A stretch of 20,248 nucleotides of DNA from Polycyclovorans sp046565985 (GTDB lineage Bacteria > Pseudomonadota > Gammaproteobacteria > Nevskiales > Nevskiaceae). Location of the stretch: contig JBKHXN010000004.1 of assembly GCA_046565985.1 (NCBI GenBank), forward strand, positions 1 to 20,248, given 5' to 3'. The notes beneath the pieces were generated by a model. The model saw only the letters and a program-made list of their open reading frames with translations. It had not been told where the DNA came from and did not search any database. This document shows, piece after piece, positions 1 to 7,950 of the stretch. The first letter of the stretch is position 1, and every line of letters begins with the position of its first letter. Position numbers and translations under genes: made by a program.

Positions 1-2
1 CC

Positions 3-866
3 CCCCTGCGCAAGCCGGCGTGGATCCGCGCCAAGTCCACCGCCACCCCGGAAGTGGCGCGCATCAAGCAGGCGCTGCGCGCCAACAAGCTGCATACCGT
101 CTGCGAGGAAGCCAACTGCCCCAACCTCGGCGAATGCTTCGGCAAGGGGACCGCCACCTTCATGATCATGGGCGCCATCTGCACCCGGCGCTGCCCGTTC
201 TGCGACGTGGCCCACGGCCGGCCGCTGCCGCTGGATGCGGATGAACCGCACAACCTCGCCCGCACGATCCGCGACATGGGCCTGCGCTACGTGGTCATCA
301 CCAGCGTGGACCGTGACGACCTGCCCGACGGCGGCGCGGCCCACTTCGCCGCCTGCATCCGCGAGGCCCGGGCGCTGATGCCGGCGCTGACCATCGAGGT
401 ACTGGTGCCCGATTTCCGTGGCCGCATGGACCCGGCGCTGCGCATCTTCCGCGACGCACCGCCGGATGTCTTCAACCACAATCTGGAAACCGTGCCGCGC
501 CTGTACCGGCAGGCACGGCCCGGCTCCGACTACGACTGGAGTCTGGACCTGCTCGAACGCTTCAAGGCCCTGCACCCGGAGGTCCCCACCAAGTCCGGCC
601 TGATGCTGGGCTTGGGCGAGGAGATTGCCGAGATCGAGCAGGTGATGCGCGACCTGCGCGCGCACCAGGTGGACATGCTCACCCTCGGGCAGTACCTGCA
701 GCCGAGCCGCCATCACCTGCCCGTGGCGCGCTACGTGGAGCCGGCCGAATTCGACCGCCTGCGGATCATCGGCGAGCAGATGGGTTTCTCGCACGTCGCC
801 AGCGGGCCGATGGTGCGTTCCAGCTACCACGCCGACCAGCAGGCGCACGGCGTACTCCACGCCTGA
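3..866 (+). CDS. lipA: Lipoyl synthase LipA, 5' end cut by the window
   Basis: Radical SAM enzyme that inserts two sulfur atoms at C6 and C8 of octanoyl groups carried by lipoyl domains of 2-oxoacid dehydrogenases and GcvH; cytosolic. The frame is open from base 3, and the first residues (PLRKPAWIRAK) already match the family's N-terminal region, so the true start lies left of the window and the GTG at 54 is internal. Both iron-sulfur motifs are intact: the auxiliary CX4CX5C at bases 102-137 (CEEANCPNLGEC) and the radical SAM CX3CX2C at bases 180-203 (CTRRCPFC). The C-terminal RSSYHA, whose serine ligates the auxiliary cluster, is present near base 820. Family features such as DVFNHNLETVPRLY and LTLGQYLQPSRHHLPV are also seen. 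lipB is often upstream, but that is outside the window. The identification is secure. Confidence 0.97.
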   Translation, partial: PLRKPAWIRAKSTATPEVARIKQALRANKLHTVCEEANCPNLGECFGKGTATFMIMGAICTRRCPFCDVAHGRPLPLDADEPHNLARTIRDMGLRYVVITSVDRDDLPDGGAAHFAACIREARALMPALTIEVLVPDFRGRMDPALRIFRDAPPDVFNHNLETVPRLYRQARPGSDYDWSLDLLERFKALHPEVPTKSGLMLGLGEEIAEIEQVMRDLRAHQVDMLTLGQYLQPSRHHLPVARYVEPAEFDRLRIIGEQMGFSHVASGPMVRSSYHADQQAHGVLHA

Positions 867-879
867 GCCGCAAGCCACC

Positions 880-1287
880 GTGAGTGTCCGCATCGAACCC
901 AGCCAAATCAGCAAGTTCGCCGCCGTGTACGCGGAGGCGGTACTGACCTATCTCGATGCCCGCGAGGCGCAGTGGATCACCTGGGACGGGGTCTCGCACC
1001 GCTTCGACTTCATCTCCACGGAGATGGACACGCCCAACATGCTGATCCTGATGACGGTGGACGAGCGCTGGGCCAGCCACTGCGGCGACGTGGACGAGCT
1101 CAGCGACCCCGAGCACCCGCACTTTGACCCCGAGGCCCTGCGCGGCGCCATCGAGCACCAGCTGGTCGAGGAAGGCATCGGCGAGCGCATCCTCAAGACC
1201 TTTCTGCAGCGCCTGGACGCGCTGCAGGAGGCGGAGGCCGAGGAAGCCGAAGACCGCGCGCGGGACGAAGAGCCCGACGAGCAGTAA
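880..1287 (+). CDS. Hypothetical acidic 135-residue protein downstream of lipA
   Basis: I do not recognise a family. It starts with GTG 13 bases after the lipA stop, without a strong Shine-Dalgarno sequence, so it is probably co-transcribed with lipA. The protein is cytosolic in appearance, with no signal peptide and no membrane segment. The first two thirds look like a folded alpha/beta domain rich in aromatic residues and aspartate (for example AQWITWDGVSHRFDF). The last 30 residues are a highly charged, probably helical tail dominated by Glu, Ala, Asp and Arg. Codon use resembles its neighbours. The reading frame is the only long one on this strand here, and the opposite-strand frames are of shadow type. 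It ends 14 bases before the convergent osmC-like gene. The function is unknown. Confidence 0.7.
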   Translation: MSVRIEPSQISKFAAVYAEAVLTYLDAREAQWITWDGVSHRFDFISTEMDTPNMLILMTVDERWASHCGDVDELSDPEHPHFDPEALRGAIEHQLVEEGIGERILKTFLQRLDALQEAEAEEAEDRARDEEPDEQ

Positions 1288-1301
1288 GCCCGGTCTCCGG
1301 C

Positions 1302-1688
1302 TCAGCCTTCGAGCACCGTCTCCACGCTGATCTGCTTGTGCAGCAGCCGGTGGATGGGGCATTTGTTGGCGATGCCCAGCAGGTATTCACGCTGTTCGCC
1401 GCTGAGGCTGCCCACCAGCTCCACCTGTCGGTGCAGCCGATATTCGCCATCCGTCTCGGTGTGGGTGATGCTGACCCGCACGTCCTCCAGCGGCCACTGC
1501 TTGCGCTGTGCGACCAGCGATACCGTCAACGCGGTGCAGGCACCCAGCGCGGCGTCGAACAGATCGTGCGGCTCCGGGCCGCTGCCCTCGCCGCCCAGGG
1601 CGGCGGGCACATCGGCAAACCAGGTGTTGGCGCCGGCGCTGATGGCCTGGCGCAGCTTGCCCGCCTGGGCCTTACGAACCTTGACCAT
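1302..1688 (-). CDS. OsmC/Ohr-family protein (thiol peroxidase-like)
   Basis: A 128-residue protein of the OsmC family, whose characterised members reduce organic hydroperoxides with a cysteine pair and a dithiol (lipoyl or thioredoxin-like) reductant. The two hallmark cysteines are visible: Cys51 in the LGACTALTV helix, and Cys110 in NKCPIHRLL. The GPEPHDLFDAALGAC stretch is the typical central helix. It belongs to the short OsmC-like group rather than classical Ohr, so a peroxidase role is inferred and the physiological substrate is open. The ATG overlaps the 3' end of murU by 17 bases, so it is the last gene of the leftward amgK-murU-osmC group, with a GGAG about 10 bases before the start. 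Confidence 0.88.
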   Translation of the reverse strand: MVKVRKAQAGKLRQAISAGANTWFADVPAALGGEGSGPEPHDLFDAALGACTALTVSLVAQRKQWPLEDVRVSITHTETDGEYRLHRQVELVGSLSGEQREYLLGIANKCPIHRLLHKQISVETVLEG

Positions 1689-2349
1689 GACGTTGTTTCT
1701 CCAGTCTGAGCAGGCGCTCGGGGGTGCCCACGTCGGACCATGGCCCGGTGAACAGTTCGGCGGTGACGGCGCCTTGCGTCACCGCCCGGCGCAGCAGCGG
1801 CGCCAGCTTGAAGGCCCCGCCGCGCTGGCCCGCGAACAGCTCGGGATGCAGCAGGGAAATCCCGCTGAAGGTATAGCTGGCCCCGGCCTCCACCACCCGC
1901 GAGGCGACCAGGCCGAAGTCTCCCTTGAGGTTGTGCGGCGGATTGGGCACCAGGATCAGGTGCGCGAGGTCACCGCGCGCCAGGCTGCGCCGCGCCCAGC
2001 TGCGCCAGTCGGCTTCCACGTAGACATCGCCGTTGACCACCAGAAAGGGCTCGGGCCCGAGCAGCGGCAGGGCCTTGAAAATGCCGCCTCCGGTTTCCAG
2101 CGCCGGCCAGCCCTCGTGCGAATACTGCAGCCGCAGGCGCCAGCGCTTGCCATCGCCCAGCGCGGCCTCGATCTGCTCGCCCAGCCAGCCGGTGTTGATG
2201 ACGACCTCGCGCACCCCGGCCTGCGCCAGATGTTCCAGGTGATAACCGATCAGCGGCTTGCCGCGCAGCAGCAGCAGGGGCTTGGGCGTGGTGTCGGTGA
2301 GCGGCCGCATGCGGTCGCCCCGGCCGGCGGCGAGGATCATGGCCTTCAT
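1672..2349 (-). CDS. murU: N-acetylmuramate alpha-1-phosphate uridylyltransferase MurU
   Basis: Converts MurNAc alpha-1-phosphate plus UTP into UDP-MurNAc in the anabolic cell-wall recycling route of Pseudomonas-type bacteria, bypassing the MurA/MurB steps. At 225 residues it is the normal family size. The N-terminal nucleotide-binding signature runs from residue 6 to about 26 (LAAGRGDRMRPLTDTTPKPL), with Lys23 as the expected phosphate-contacting lysine. ETGGGI at 85-90 and NGDVY at 106-110 (Asp108 as the likely metal ligand) complete the sugar nucleotidyltransferase core. Its ATG overlaps the amgK stop by four bases (2346-2349), and the pairing with the kinase that makes its substrate is what separates it from a generic glucose-1-phosphate nucleotidyltransferase. 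Confidence 0.93.
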   Translation of the reverse strand: MKAMILAAGRGDRMRPLTDTTPKPLLLLRGKPLIGYHLEHLAQAGVREVVINTGWLGEQIEAALGDGKRWRLRLQYSHEGWPALETGGGIFKALPLLGPEPFLVVNGDVYVEADWRSWARRSLARGDLAHLILVPNPPHNLKGDFGLVASRVVEAGASYTFSGISLLHPELFAGQRGGAFKLAPLLRRAVTQGAVTAELFTGPWSDVGTPERLLRLEKQRHGQGS

Positions 2350-3329
2350 TCCGGCAGTCCCAGTTCATCGAACAGCGCCGTGAGCGCCGCCAGCTCGGGG
2401 TAGCGCGCCGCGGTATGGCGCACGTAGCCGATGAAGCGTGGCGCATCGTCCAGGTAGTGCGGCTTGCCGTCGCGGTAGCGGATGCGCGCGAAGATACCCA
2501 GTACCTTGAGATGGCGCTGCAGGCCCATCCAGTCGGCCGCGCGCAGGAATTCCCCGGTCTCTGGCACCGGCAGGCCAGCGCGGCGTGCCCGCGCGGCGTA
2601 GTCGCGCAGCCAGCCCTGTACCCGGTCTTCGGGCCAGCTCAGAAAGGCGTCCTTGAACAGCGAGATCACGTCGTAACTGATCGGGCCATGGACCGCATCC
2701 TGGTAATCCAGCACACCGGGGTTGGGTTCGGAGACCATGAGATTGCGCGGCATGAAGTCGCGGTGCACGAAGACCTGCGGCTGGGCCAGGGCGCTGGTCA
2801 CCAGGTGCTCGCAGACCGCCGACCACGCCGCCTGCTGGGCACGGCTGAAGCTGCGCTGCAGGTGGCGGGCGACGAACCAGTCCGGGAACAGCGCCAGCTC
2901 CCGCTGCAGCAGGGCGCGGTCATAGGCCGGCAGCACGCCGGGGCGGCTCGCCAGCTGCCAGCGCAGGAGCGCCTCCAGCGCCTGGCCGAACCACTCGTCG
3001 GCATGAGCCGGCGTGAGCGCCTGCAGCCAGGTCTGCCGGCCGAGATCGGACAGCAGCAGAAAGCCCTGCGCCAGATCCTGGGCGTGAATCTGCGGCACGT
3101 GCACGCCGGCGGCCTGCATGAGCCCGGTGACGTGGATGAAGGGCCGGCAATCCTCGCGCTCCGGCGGGGCGTCCATCAGCACCCAGCTGCGTCCGTCGCC
3201 GTGGATGCGGAAATAGCGGCGGAAGCTGGCGTCGGCAGAGGCCGGGGTCATCCGGGCGTCGGGCAGGCGCAGCGCCGCCAGTGCCCAGCGGTGCGCCGCC
3301 GCGGCGCGGGGATCTGGAAGTGGGTTCAT
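2346..3329 (-). CDS. amgK: N-acetylmuramate/N-acetylglucosamine kinase AmgK
   Basis: An aminoglycoside-phosphotransferase-fold sugar kinase that phosphorylates the anomeric hydroxyl of MurNAc (and GlcNAc) recovered from peptidoglycan turnover; its product feeds MurU, encoded directly downstream. The protein has 327 residues, the usual family length. Visible motifs are ASFRRYFRI (residues 34-42, N-lobe nucleotide-binding loop), the catalytic HRDFMPRN at 189-196 (Asp191 as base) and LDYQDA at 207-212 (Asp208 as metal ligand), followed by the family stretch ISYDVISLFKDAFLSWPE. It is transcribed divergently from lptD, and the 86 bases between the start codons must hold both promoters. The pathway is known in P. 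putida to give intrinsic fosfomycin tolerance; that it does so here is inference. Confidence 0.93.
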   Translation of the reverse strand: MNPLPDPRAAAAHRWALAALRLPDARMTPASADASFRRYFRIHGDGRSWVLMDAPPEREDCRPFIHVTGLMQAAGVHVPQIHAQDLAQGFLLLSDLGRQTWLQALTPAHADEWFGQALEALLRWQLASRPGVLPAYDRALLQRELALFPDWFVARHLQRSFSRAQQAAWSAVCEHLVTSALAQPQVFVHRDFMPRNLMVSEPNPGVLDYQDAVHGPISYDVISLFKDAFLSWPEDRVQGWLRDYAARARRAGLPVPETGEFLRAADWMGLQRHLKVLGIFARIRYRDGKPHYLDDAPRFIGYVRHTAARYPELAALTALFDELGLPE

Positions 3330-3358
3330 AGGCCGGCGAGCTTACCCAAAATCCTGCA

Positions 3359-3387
3359 TTGCGCGCTGGCAGGCGAGCGCCGATACT
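3359..3387 (+). promoter_or_regulatory. Possible sigma-70 promoter for the lptD-surA-pdxA-rsmA operon
   Basis: TTGCGC at 3359-3364 and GATACT at 3382-3387 are separated by exactly 17 bases. They match the -35 and -10 consensus at three and four of six positions. Transcription would then begin near 3394, upstream of the GTG at 3416 but downstream of or at the alternative TTG starts (3359, 3395). The location in the divergent amgK/lptD spacer is where a promoter is required. The match is modest and by eye only. Confidence 0.28.
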
Positions 3388-3415
3388 GCGCGCTTTGGCG
3401 CTTTTTCCGAGCCTC

Positions 3416-5587
3416 GTGTCCCCTGTCTCCAGCCGTCTGGCCCTATTGTGTCTCTGCCTGCTGCCACTGGGCCTGCGCGCCCAGCCGGCGGTCTGCCCGC
3501 AGCTGGACATGGAGTACGACCTGTCGCTGATCAGCCCCGATCCGCAGGTGGTGCTCACCGCCGACGACGTGTCGCTGGAACAGGACGGCATCTCCAAGCT
3601 GCGCGGCAACGTGCGGCTGAGCCAGGACGGCAAGGAATTTCTCGCCGAGGATCTGGACTACGACGACGACGCGCGCAGGATCCGCGTCAACGGCGAGCTG
3701 ATCTACCGCAGCCGCGAGCTGGTGATCCGCAGCCAGGGCAGTGACTTTGACCTGGGCGCGCAGAGCGGACGCTTCGACCAGGCCCGCTATACCCTGCCCT
3801 CACGCGCGGCGCGCGGCAGCGCCGAGACGGTGACGATCTCCCGCGATGACGGCGCCAGACTGGAACGGGTGGACTACACCACCTGCGCACCGGGCTCCAG
3901 CGCCTGGCTGCTGCAGGCGCAGCGGGTACACCTGGACCACGAAAACGGGCTGGGCACGGCGCGCCACGCACGCATCCGCTTCGGCGGGGTGCCGATCCTC
4001 TACATTCCCTACTTCCAGTTTCCCATCGACGACCGCCGCCGCACCGGCCTGCTGTTTCCCACAATGGGTGAATCGGACCGCACCGGTTTTGACATCCGCT
4101 GGCCGGTGTACCTCAACCTGGGGCCGAACTACGACGCCACCTTCACCCCCCGGCAGATGAGCAAGCGCGGCCTGCAGCTCAACAATGACTTCCGCTACCT
4201 GCTGGGCAGCGCCGAAGGCAACGCCCACTACGAATACCTGGACCGCGACCAGGTGACCGAGACCCAGCGCAGCTACTTCAGCGCCCTGCACCAGGGTCTG
4301 GTCAACCGCCGTCTGTCGCTGGAGGCGCGCTATGCCGAGGCCAGCGACAACCGCTACTTCGAGGACCTGGGCGGCAACGTGGACCTGGCCGCCATCACCC
4401 ACCTGGAACGCAGCGCCCGGCTGGTGTACCAGGCCCCGGCGGCCTATCGCCTGCAGGCCCTGGTGCAGGATTACCAGACCATCGCCAGCAACGTGGCCCC
4501 GGTGGACGAGCCCTACCGTCGGCTGCCGCAGCTGCGTGCCAGCGCGCTGACGCGCAACCCCTGGCTGGGCACGCGCGCCGGGCTGGAGGCGGAGTACGTC
4601 AACTTCGTGCGCAAGGACTCGATCGGTGGCCAGCGCGTGAATCTCAAGCCGTATCTGCGCTACGAGTACGACCGTGCCGCAGCCTACGTCAGCGCCGAGG
4701 CCGACTACCGCTACACCGGCTACCAGCTGAGCAACGGACTGCCCGGCGAGGAACGCCAGCCGGAACGCCAGCTGCCCAGCCTCAGCGCCGAAACCGGCCT
4801 GCGCTTCGAGCGCGTGACCCGGCGCGGCGGACTGCAGACCCTGGAACCGAAGATGCTGTACCTCTACGTGCCCTTCGAGGACCAGTCCATGCTGCCGCTG
4901 TTTGACAGCGGCGAGCCGGACTTCGACTTCACCCAGCTGTTCGCCCGCAACCGTTTTGCCGGCGAGGACCGGATCTCCGACGCCAACCACGTGGCGATGG
5001 CCGCCACCTCGCGTCTGCTCGACCCGGAGACCGGCCTGGCGCGCTGGTCGGCGAGCGTGGGGCAGATCTACCGCTTCCACACCCCACGCGTGGAGCTGCC
5101 GGGCTTCGCCATCCCCGACCGGGGCGCCACGGAATTCATCGCCAGTCTCGACTACCGGCTGTCGCGCCGCTGGCTGGGCAGCTTTTCCACCCAGTGGTCC
5201 CCGGACAGCAACCAGTTCCAGCGCGTGGCCAGCACCCTGCGCTACCGCGGCAGCCGCACGCGCATGGATCTGGCCTACCGCTACCGCGAGGCCCTGCTGG
5301 AACAGGCCGACGCCGCCGTCTCCTTCCCGCTGTTCGGCGGCTATCGTGCGGCCAGCCGAGTGCGCTACTCGCTGGATGACCACCGCAGTCTGGACACCTA
5401 CAGCGGGCTGGAATACGAAACCTGCTGCTGGGCGGTGCGCGCGTCCTACCGCCGCTACATCGCCAACACCGCCGGCGAGTACGACAGCGGCGCCTACCTG
5501 CAGCTTGAGCTCAAGGGCCTGACACGGATCGGCAATACGCTGAGCGGCCTGCTGCCGCTGCAGGCCTCGGACGAGGCGGCACCGTGA
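3416..5587 (+). CDS. lptD: LPS-assembly outer membrane protein LptD
   Basis: The outer-membrane barrel that, with LptE, inserts lipopolysaccharide into the outer leaflet. From the GTG at 3416 it has 723 residues, with a good signal peptide (hydrophobic core 8-20, cleavage after LRA at residue 22). The mature N-terminus is the beta-jellyroll (OstA-like) domain, about residues 35-150, with SKLRGNVRLSQDGKEF and the DDRRRTGLLFPTMG stretch that opens the barrel. All four conserved disulfide cysteines are there: Cys27, Cys157 (TTCAPG) and the adjacent Cys670-Cys671 (YETCCW). This implies the usual interdomain disulfides made by DsbA. The frame is also open to TTG codons at 3359 and 3395, but these lengthen the signal region and lie in or before the likely promoter, so GTG 3416 is preferred. 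surA follows after 40 bases. Confidence 0.95.
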   Translation: MSPVSSRLALLCLCLLPLGLRAQPAVCPQLDMEYDLSLISPDPQVVLTADDVSLEQDGISKLRGNVRLSQDGKEFLAEDLDYDDDARRIRVNGELIYRSRELVIRSQGSDFDLGAQSGRFDQARYTLPSRAARGSAETVTISRDDGARLERVDYTTCAPGSSAWLLQAQRVHLDHENGLGTARHARIRFGGVPILYIPYFQFPIDDRRRTGLLFPTMGESDRTGFDIRWPVYLNLGPNYDATFTPRQMSKRGLQLNNDFRYLLGSAEGNAHYEYLDRDQVTETQRSYFSALHQGLVNRRLSLEARYAEASDNRYFEDLGGNVDLAAITHLERSARLVYQAPAAYRLQALVQDYQTIASNVAPVDEPYRRLPQLRASALTRNPWLGTRAGLEAEYVNFVRKDSIGGQRVNLKPYLRYEYDRAAAYVSAEADYRYTGYQLSNGLPGEERQPERQLPSLSAETGLRFERVTRRGGLQTLEPKMLYLYVPFEDQSMLPLFDSGEPDFDFTQLFARNRFAGEDRISDANHVAMAATSRLLDPETGLARWSASVGQIYRFHTPRVELPGFAIPDRGATEFIASLDYRLSRRWLGSFSTQWSPDSNQFQRVASTLRYRGSRTRMDLAYRYREALLEQADAAVSFPLFGGYRAASRVRYSLDDHRSLDTYSGLEYETCCWAVRASYRRYIANTAGEYDSGAYLQLELKGLTRIGNTLSGLLPLQASDEAAP

Positions 5588-5627
5588 TACCCTTCGCGGG
5601 TTTCCCCTGCCCTGCCGATCACCCGCC

Positions 5628-6944
5628 ATGACCTGTCCGCTGTCGCGCGCGCTGAGCGCCCTGTTCCTCCTGGTGTCCCTGTCCGTATCCGGTGTTGCGG
5701 CCGCCCAGCCGCTGGACCGCATCATCGCCGTGGTCAATGACGGCGTGGTCCTGCAGAGCGAGCTCGATCAGGCGATGGAACTCGCCCAGCAGCAGATCCG
5801 TGCCCGCGGGCTGGCCATGCCGCCGGAATCGGCACTGCGCCCGCAGGTGCTGGAGCGCCTGCTGCTGGTGCGCCTGCAGACCCAGCGCGCCGCCCAGGCC
5901 GGCATCCGGGTGGACGACCGCGAGCTCAACGAGGTGCTGACCAATATCGCCCGCCAGAACGGCATGAGCCTCGCCCAGTTCGCCGAGGAGCTGCGCCGCG
6001 ACGGCACTGACTTTCTCACCGTGCGCGAACAGGTACGCGACGAGGTGCTGATCACGCGCATCCGCCAGCGCGAGGTGGAGAGCCGCGTGATCGTCACCGA
6101 ACAGGACATTGACCTGTTCCTGGCCAGCCAGCCGGTGAATCCGGACCTGGAATACCGGCTGTCGCATATCCTGGTGGCGCTGCCCGACGGCGCCACCGCC
6201 GAGCAGCGCGCCGCCGCACGCAAGCGCATCGAGCAGCTGCGCCGGCGGATCGTGGACGATGGCCAGGATTTTGCCCAGGTGGCGATCGCCAGCTCCGACG
6301 GCCAGCAGGCCCTGTCCGGCGGTGATCTCGACTGGCGCCGCGCCGACGCCCTGCCCACGCTGTTCGCCAACGCCGCGGCCAAGCTCGCCGAGGGCGCGGT
6401 CAGCCCGGTGCTGGAGGCCAGCAGCGGCTATCACCTGATCCGTCTCGCCGGCGTGCGTGGCGGCGATCCGCGCCAGCAGGTCACCGAGACCCGTGCCCGG
6501 CATCTGCTGATCCAGACCAATGCGGTTCGTAACGAAGACCAGGCCCGGTTGCTGGCGCGCGACCTGCATGCCCGGCTGCTCAAGGGCGAGAAGATCGAAA
6601 CCCTGGCCGCTCAGTATTCCGACGATCCGGGCTCCAAGAACAACGGTGGCGATCTCGGCTTCCAGCCGCCCGGAGTCTTCGTCCCCGAATTCCAGATGCA
6701 GCTCGACGCGCTCGACCCAGGCGAGATCAGCGCGCCGTTCCGCAGCCAGTTCGGCTGGCACATTGCCCAGCTGCTGGAACGGCGCACGCGCGACGTGACC
6801 GTGGAGGCGCGCCGGGCCCGGGCCCAGGCGGCGATCCAGAACCGCAAGGCCACCGAGGAATACGAGGTCTGGCTGCGCCGGCTGCGCGACGAGGCCTACA
6901 TTGAATACCGTCTCCAGGCCGATTCCGACGCAGCCCAGGGCTGA
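5628..6944 (+). CDS. surA: Periplasmic chaperone and peptidyl-prolyl isomerase SurA
   Basis: Delivers unfolded outer-membrane proteins, LptD among them, from the Sec machinery to the BAM complex. The 438-residue protein has the standard SurA layout: a signal peptide with cleavage after VAAA (residue 26), an N-terminal chaperone domain (about 27-170, opening with LDRIIAVVNDGVVLQSELD), a first parvulin domain (about 174-275, EYRLSHILVALP), a second parvulin domain (about 285-390, ARHLLIQTNAVRNED, then DPGSKNNGGDLGF), and a C-terminal helix. It lies 40 bases after lptD, as in most gammaproteobacteria, and its last codons contain the start of pdxA. No convincing Shine-Dalgarno sequence precedes the ATG, so translation may depend on read-through of ribosomes from lptD. 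Confidence 0.96.
   Translation: MTCPLSRALSALFLLVSLSVSGVAAAQPLDRIIAVVNDGVVLQSELDQAMELAQQQIRARGLAMPPESALRPQVLERLLLVRLQTQRAAQAGIRVDDRELNEVLTNIARQNGMSLAQFAEELRRDGTDFLTVREQVRDEVLITRIRQREVESRVIVTEQDIDLFLASQPVNPDLEYRLSHILVALPDGATAEQRAAARKRIEQLRRRIVDDGQDFAQVAIASSDGQQALSGGDLDWRRADALPTLFANAAAKLAEGAVSPVLEASSGYHLIRLAGVRGGDPRQQVTETRARHLLIQTNAVRNEDQARLLARDLHARLLKGEKIETLAAQYSDDPGSKNNGGDLGFQPPGVFVPEFQMQLDALDPGEISAPFRSQFGWHIAQLLERRTRDVTVEARRARAQAAIQNRKATEEYEVWLRRLRDEAYIEYRLQADSDAAQG
6891..6894 (+). promoter_or_regulatory. Ribosome binding site selecting the TTG start of pdxA
   Basis: GAGG at 6891-6894 lies six bases before TTG at 6901, inside the surA coding region. No ATG, GTG or TTG occurs in the pdxA frame between 6901 and the conserved TPGEPAGVGPD motif, so this site decides the start. 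Confidence 0.5.
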
Positions 6945-7950
6945 ATCGCGCGGGACCACCCGGCCGCGCGCCGGAACCCTGCGCCTGCTGATCACCCCCG
7001 GCGAGCCGGCGGGCGTCGGCCCTGACCTGCTGATCGGCCTGGCCCAGCAGACCTGGCCCGCCGAGCTGGTGGCGGTCTGCGACCCGACACTGCTGGAGGC
7101 CCGCGCACGGCAGCTCGGCTTGCCGCTGCGGATCATCGAGGCGGACCTGGACGCGCCCGTGGCCGCTCACCGGCCCGGTCATCTGGGCGTGCTGCCGGTG
7201 GCGCTGGCGCAGCACGCAACACCCGGACGGCTCGACCCGCGCAACGCCGGCTACGTGCTGCAGACCCTGCGCCTGGCCGCCCGCGCCTGTCTGGACGGCC
7301 GCGCACAGGCGCTGGTCACCGGCCCGGTGCAGAAGAGTGTCATCAACGACGCCGGCATCGCTTTCAGCGGCCATACCGAGTTCCTTGCCGAGCTGTGCGC
7401 CGCGCCCACGCCGGTGATGATGCTGCTGGCCGGACGGCTGCGCGTGGCGCTGGCCACCACCCACCTGCCGCTGGCCGCAGTCCCACAGGCACTCAGCGCC
7501 CCGCACCTGGACGCCGTGCTGCGGGTGCTGGACGCTGACCTGCGCCGGCGCTTCGGGCTGGCCGCGCCCCACATCCTGGTCTGCGGACTCAACCCGCACG
7601 CCGGAGAGGGCGGTCACCTGGGGCGCGAGGAACTGGACATCATCCAGCCCGTTTGCGAGGCACTGCGGGCCCAGGGCCTGCGTCTGAGCGGCCCCCTGCC
7701 GGCCGATACCCTGTTCCTGCCGCAACGCCTGGAAGGCGCCGACGCCGTGCTCGCCATGTACCACGACCAGGGCCTGCCGGTGCTCAAGTACGCCGGCTTC
7801 GGCGAGGCGGTGAATCTCACCCTGGGCCTGCCCATCCTGCGCACCTCGGTGGATCACGGTACGGCGCTGGAGCTGGCCGGCAGCGGCCGGGCGCAAGCCG
7901 GCAGCCTGCGCGCCGCGCTGCAGCTGGCGCTGGACCTGGGCGGGCGATGA
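6901..7950 (+). CDS. pdxA: 4-hydroxythreonine-4-phosphate dehydrogenase PdxA
   Basis: Oxidises 4-phosphohydroxy-L-threonine with NAD(P) in the DXP-dependent pathway to pyridoxal phosphate. The three metal-binding histidines of the family are recognisable: His158 in GHTEFLA, His233 in NPHAGEGGHLGREE and His288 in MYHDQGLPVLKYAGFG. The substrate-binding stretch LPILRTSVDHGTALELAG is near the C-terminus. The N-terminal TPGEPAGVGPD is at about residue 32, so this version carries some 25 more residues than usual before the conserved core, rich in Arg, Pro and Thr. That extension follows from the TTG start, which overlaps surA by 44 bases. A non-standard start such as CTG at 6979 would give the usual length but has little support. 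The stop overlaps the rsmA ATG. Confidence 0.94.
   Translation: MNTVSRPIPTQPRAESRGTTRPRAGTLRLLITPGEPAGVGPDLLIGLAQQTWPAELVAVCDPTLLEARARQLGLPLRIIEADLDAPVAAHRPGHLGVLPVALAQHATPGRLDPRNAGYVLQTLRLAARACLDGRAQALVTGPVQKSVINDAGIAFSGHTEFLAELCAAPTPVMMLLAGRLRVALATTHLPLAAVPQALSAPHLDAVLRVLDADLRRRFGLAAPHILVCGLNPHAGEGGHLGREELDIIQPVCEALRAQGLRLSGPLPADTLFLPQRLEGADAVLAMYHDQGLPVLKYAGFGEAVNLTLGLPILRTSVDHGTALELAGSGRAQAGSLRAALQLALDLGGR

Noticed and set aside
54..866. lipA starting at the GTG at 54
   Set aside because: The frame is open to the window edge and the residues before 54 match the LipA family, so that GTG is an internal valine.
1285..1301. Bidirectional terminator between the 135-residue gene and osmC
   Set aside because: AGCC/GGCT pairs over four bases with an internal mismatch and no T run, so the support is too weak.
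1336..2403. 355-codon plus-strand frame across osmC and murU
   Set aside because: It overlaps two convincing minus-strand genes and its product has no recognisable motif.
5590..5606. Small hairpin ACCC-TTCGC-GGGT between lptD and surA
   Set aside because: Only four base pairs and no U run. Stems of this size are expected by chance in such G+C-rich sequence.
3800..5737. 645-codon open frame antisense to lptD
   Set aside because: lptD has all family motifs. The antisense product is a Val/Gly/Gln/Ala-rich low-complexity string typical of mirror frames in G+C-rich DNA.
5619..7136. 505-codon antisense frame across surA and pdxA
   Set aside because: It spans two well-supported genes and the junction between them, and shows no domain.
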